From NCBI GenBank assembly GCA_022561895.1, contig JADFQH010000092.1:1-5538 (forward strand): 5,538 bases of DNA, written 5' to 3'. Source of the DNA: Methanobacteriota archaeon. Its GTDB lineage: Archaea > Halobacteriota > Halobacteria > Halobacteriales > Halalkalicoccaceae. A model generated the notes under the pieces. That model did no database searches. It was not told the DNA's origin and saw nothing but the letters and a program-made list of their open reading frames with translations. The translations under genes and the position numbers were made by a program. Below are positions 4,519-5,538 of this stretch, in pieces (within the stretch, counting starts at the first letter, position 1; every line of letters begins with the position of its first letter).

Positions 4519-5538
4519 GTACGAAAGAGGAGACTCCCGACGCCTTCTCGACCTACCGGCAGTTCTTCTCCTTGGAGCGGGACGTAATCGTGCTCTCACT
4601 TGCGATGTTCGCCTTCAGTCTGGGCTTTCAGATGACCAGTCGCTACATTCCCGAGTATATGGCCGCACTCGGGGCCAGCGCATTCGTTATCGGCCTCTTT
4701 GGGACTGCGGGGAACATCATCAGTGCGGCCTACCCCTACCCCGGTGGCGCGCTCTCCGATCGGATCGGCTCGCGAATCAGCCTCACTGTGTTCGGACTGC
4801 TCTCCAGTCTTGGCTTTCTGTTCTGGCTCGTCGCGCCGAACCTCGGAACGATCGTTATCGGAGGCATCGTCCTCGAACCGTGGATCTGGATCTTCGTCGG
4901 GCTGTTTTTAGCTCAAGCATGGAAATCCTTCGGGCTGGGTGCGACCTTCGCCATCGTCAAACAGGCTGTGCCCCCCTCACAGCTCGCACGCGGCTTTGCG
5001 AGCACCGAGGTGTTCCGACGATCGGCCTTCCTCGTCGGCCCACTGATCGCCTCGGGTGTGCTCTACCTGTTCGTGGATTTTGCTGTGGGTTTTCAGTACG
5101 TGCTTGCGATCGCCCTTTTCTTCGGCGTCGTCGCTACGGCCGCCCAGCACTTCCTCTACGAAGCCGATGAGGACTCGTTCGGAAAGGAGTTCGAAGGAAT
5201 CGTCCAGATCAGAAACGATCTCCGGGACCTCCCTCCGGAGCTTCGGCCCCTGCTCGTCGGCGATACCCTCGTCCGGTTCGCCAACGGAATGGTCTACGTC
5301 TTCTTCGTGATCGTCATCACGCAGTTTCTCGAAGTCGGGCTTACAGTCGGCACGGTCGAACTCTCGCCGGCGGTCTTTTTCGGCGTCCTCCTCGCCATCG
5401 AGATGGTCGTTGCCCTGATATCGATGCCACCGGCTGCGAAGTTCGCAGAGCGCGTAGGATTAAAACCGGTCGTCGCGCTCGGCTTTTTCGTGTATGGCGT
5501 GTTTCCGGTCTTTTTGATCTTCGCGCCTGCGAACGCAT
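4515..5538 (+). CDS. MFS transporter, 3' end beyond window
   Basis: The frame from the ATG at 4515 has no stop before the right edge (341 codons plus one base), so at least one or two membrane helices and the C-terminus are missing compared with the usual 400-450 residues. A short cytoplasmic N-terminus (MSTKEETPDAFSTYRQFF) precedes hydrophobic segments at about residues 23-40, 55-74, 88-107, 113-134, 172-188, 193-212, 258-276, 284-304 and 318-338. The MFS signature A loop between helices 2 and 3 is present as GGALSDRIGSRISL (residues 77-90). The KQAVPPSQLARGFASTEVFRR stretch matches the helix 4-5 region, where permeases carry conserved charged residues. A long charged central loop (about residues 215-245, EADEDSFGKEFEGIV) divides the two six-helix halves. 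The substrate cannot be read from the sequence; efflux is likely by family habit only. Its start overlaps the stop of the 40-codon ORF, so coupling is likely, and it follows the phosphatase/ArsC-like gene, which makes an oxyanion or toxic-compound role conceivable. Confidence 0.88.
   Translation, partial: MSTKEETPDAFSTYRQFFSLERDVIVLSLAMFAFSLGFQMTSRYIPEYMAALGASAFVIGLFGTAGNIISAAYPYPGGALSDRIGSRISLTVFGLLSSLGFLFWLVAPNLGTIVIGGIVLEPWIWIFVGLFLAQAWKSFGLGATFAIVKQAVPPSQLARGFASTEVFRRSAFLVGPLIASGVLYLFVDFAVGFQYVLAIALFFGVVATAAQHFLYEADEDSFGKEFEGIVQIRNDLRDLPPELRPLLVGDTLVRFANGMVYVFFVIVITQFLEVGLTVGTVELSPAVFFGVLLAIEMVVALISMPPAAKFAERVGLKPVVALGFFVYGVFPVFLIFAPANA

Noticed and set aside
4496..5170. Plus-strand frame of 224 codons overlapping the transporter
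   Set aside because: It is Arg/Cys-rich and out of phase with the clear multi-helix MFS frame beginning at 4515.
4615..5538. Arsenic-specific permease (ArsJ/ArsB-like) identity for the MFS protein
   Set aside because: Adjacency to an ArsC-fold gene is the only hint. No specific motif supports it and no arsenic regulator or dehydrogenase partner is visible.

Overview
The window looks haloarchaeal from about position 575 to the right end. The encoded proteins are acidic and the third codon positions are GC-rich. A bacterio-opsin-activator (Bat) type regulator is present, and three promoters place a TATA box 27-28 bp before the start codon, as expected for leaderless haloarchaeal mRNAs. The tetranucleotide CTAG, which is rare in many haloarchaea, occurs only once (74-77), in the left-hand 575 bases. 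Those bases look different in origin: they hold a minus-strand reading frame resembling the C-terminal part of a bacterial-type STAND/NACHT NTPase.

Layout from the left. Positions 1-575, minus: an NTPase fragment with its C-terminus beyond the window and its N-terminus missing. It joins head to head, at about 560-590, a 5'-truncated plus-strand Bat-like regulator (PAS remnant, two GAF-like domains, Bat-associated domain, C-terminal HTH) ending at 2249. An open plus frame happens to run back through the NTPase fragment to an ATG at 102, so a 715-residue reading would have an artificial N-terminus of about 158 residues. After 238 bp without a convincing gene come two minus-strand genes: a ferritin-like DUF892/YciF-family protein (2488-2973) and, 37 bp upstream of it, a conserved-looking haloarchaeal protein of unknown function (3011-3604). 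A 276-bp divergent promoter region separates the latter from a plus-strand low-molecular-weight phosphatase/arsenate-reductase-fold protein (3881-4315). After another promoter comes a possible 40-codon leader ORF (4396-4518). Its stop overlaps the start of an MFS transporter (4515 to beyond the right end).

How the genes may work together is only partly visible. The phosphatase/ArsC-like protein and the MFS permease point the same way and are neighbours, which recalls detoxification loci, but each has its own promoter and nothing shows the substrate. The ferritin-like protein suggests oxidative or metal stress. Several short dyads sit on or between TATA boxes and start codons and are good operator candidates. 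I see no CRISPR array, tRNA, rRNA, complete mobile element or clearly new multi-gene system. The most unusual feature is the NTPase/regulator junction, which is either a genuine recombination scar or an assembly chimera.
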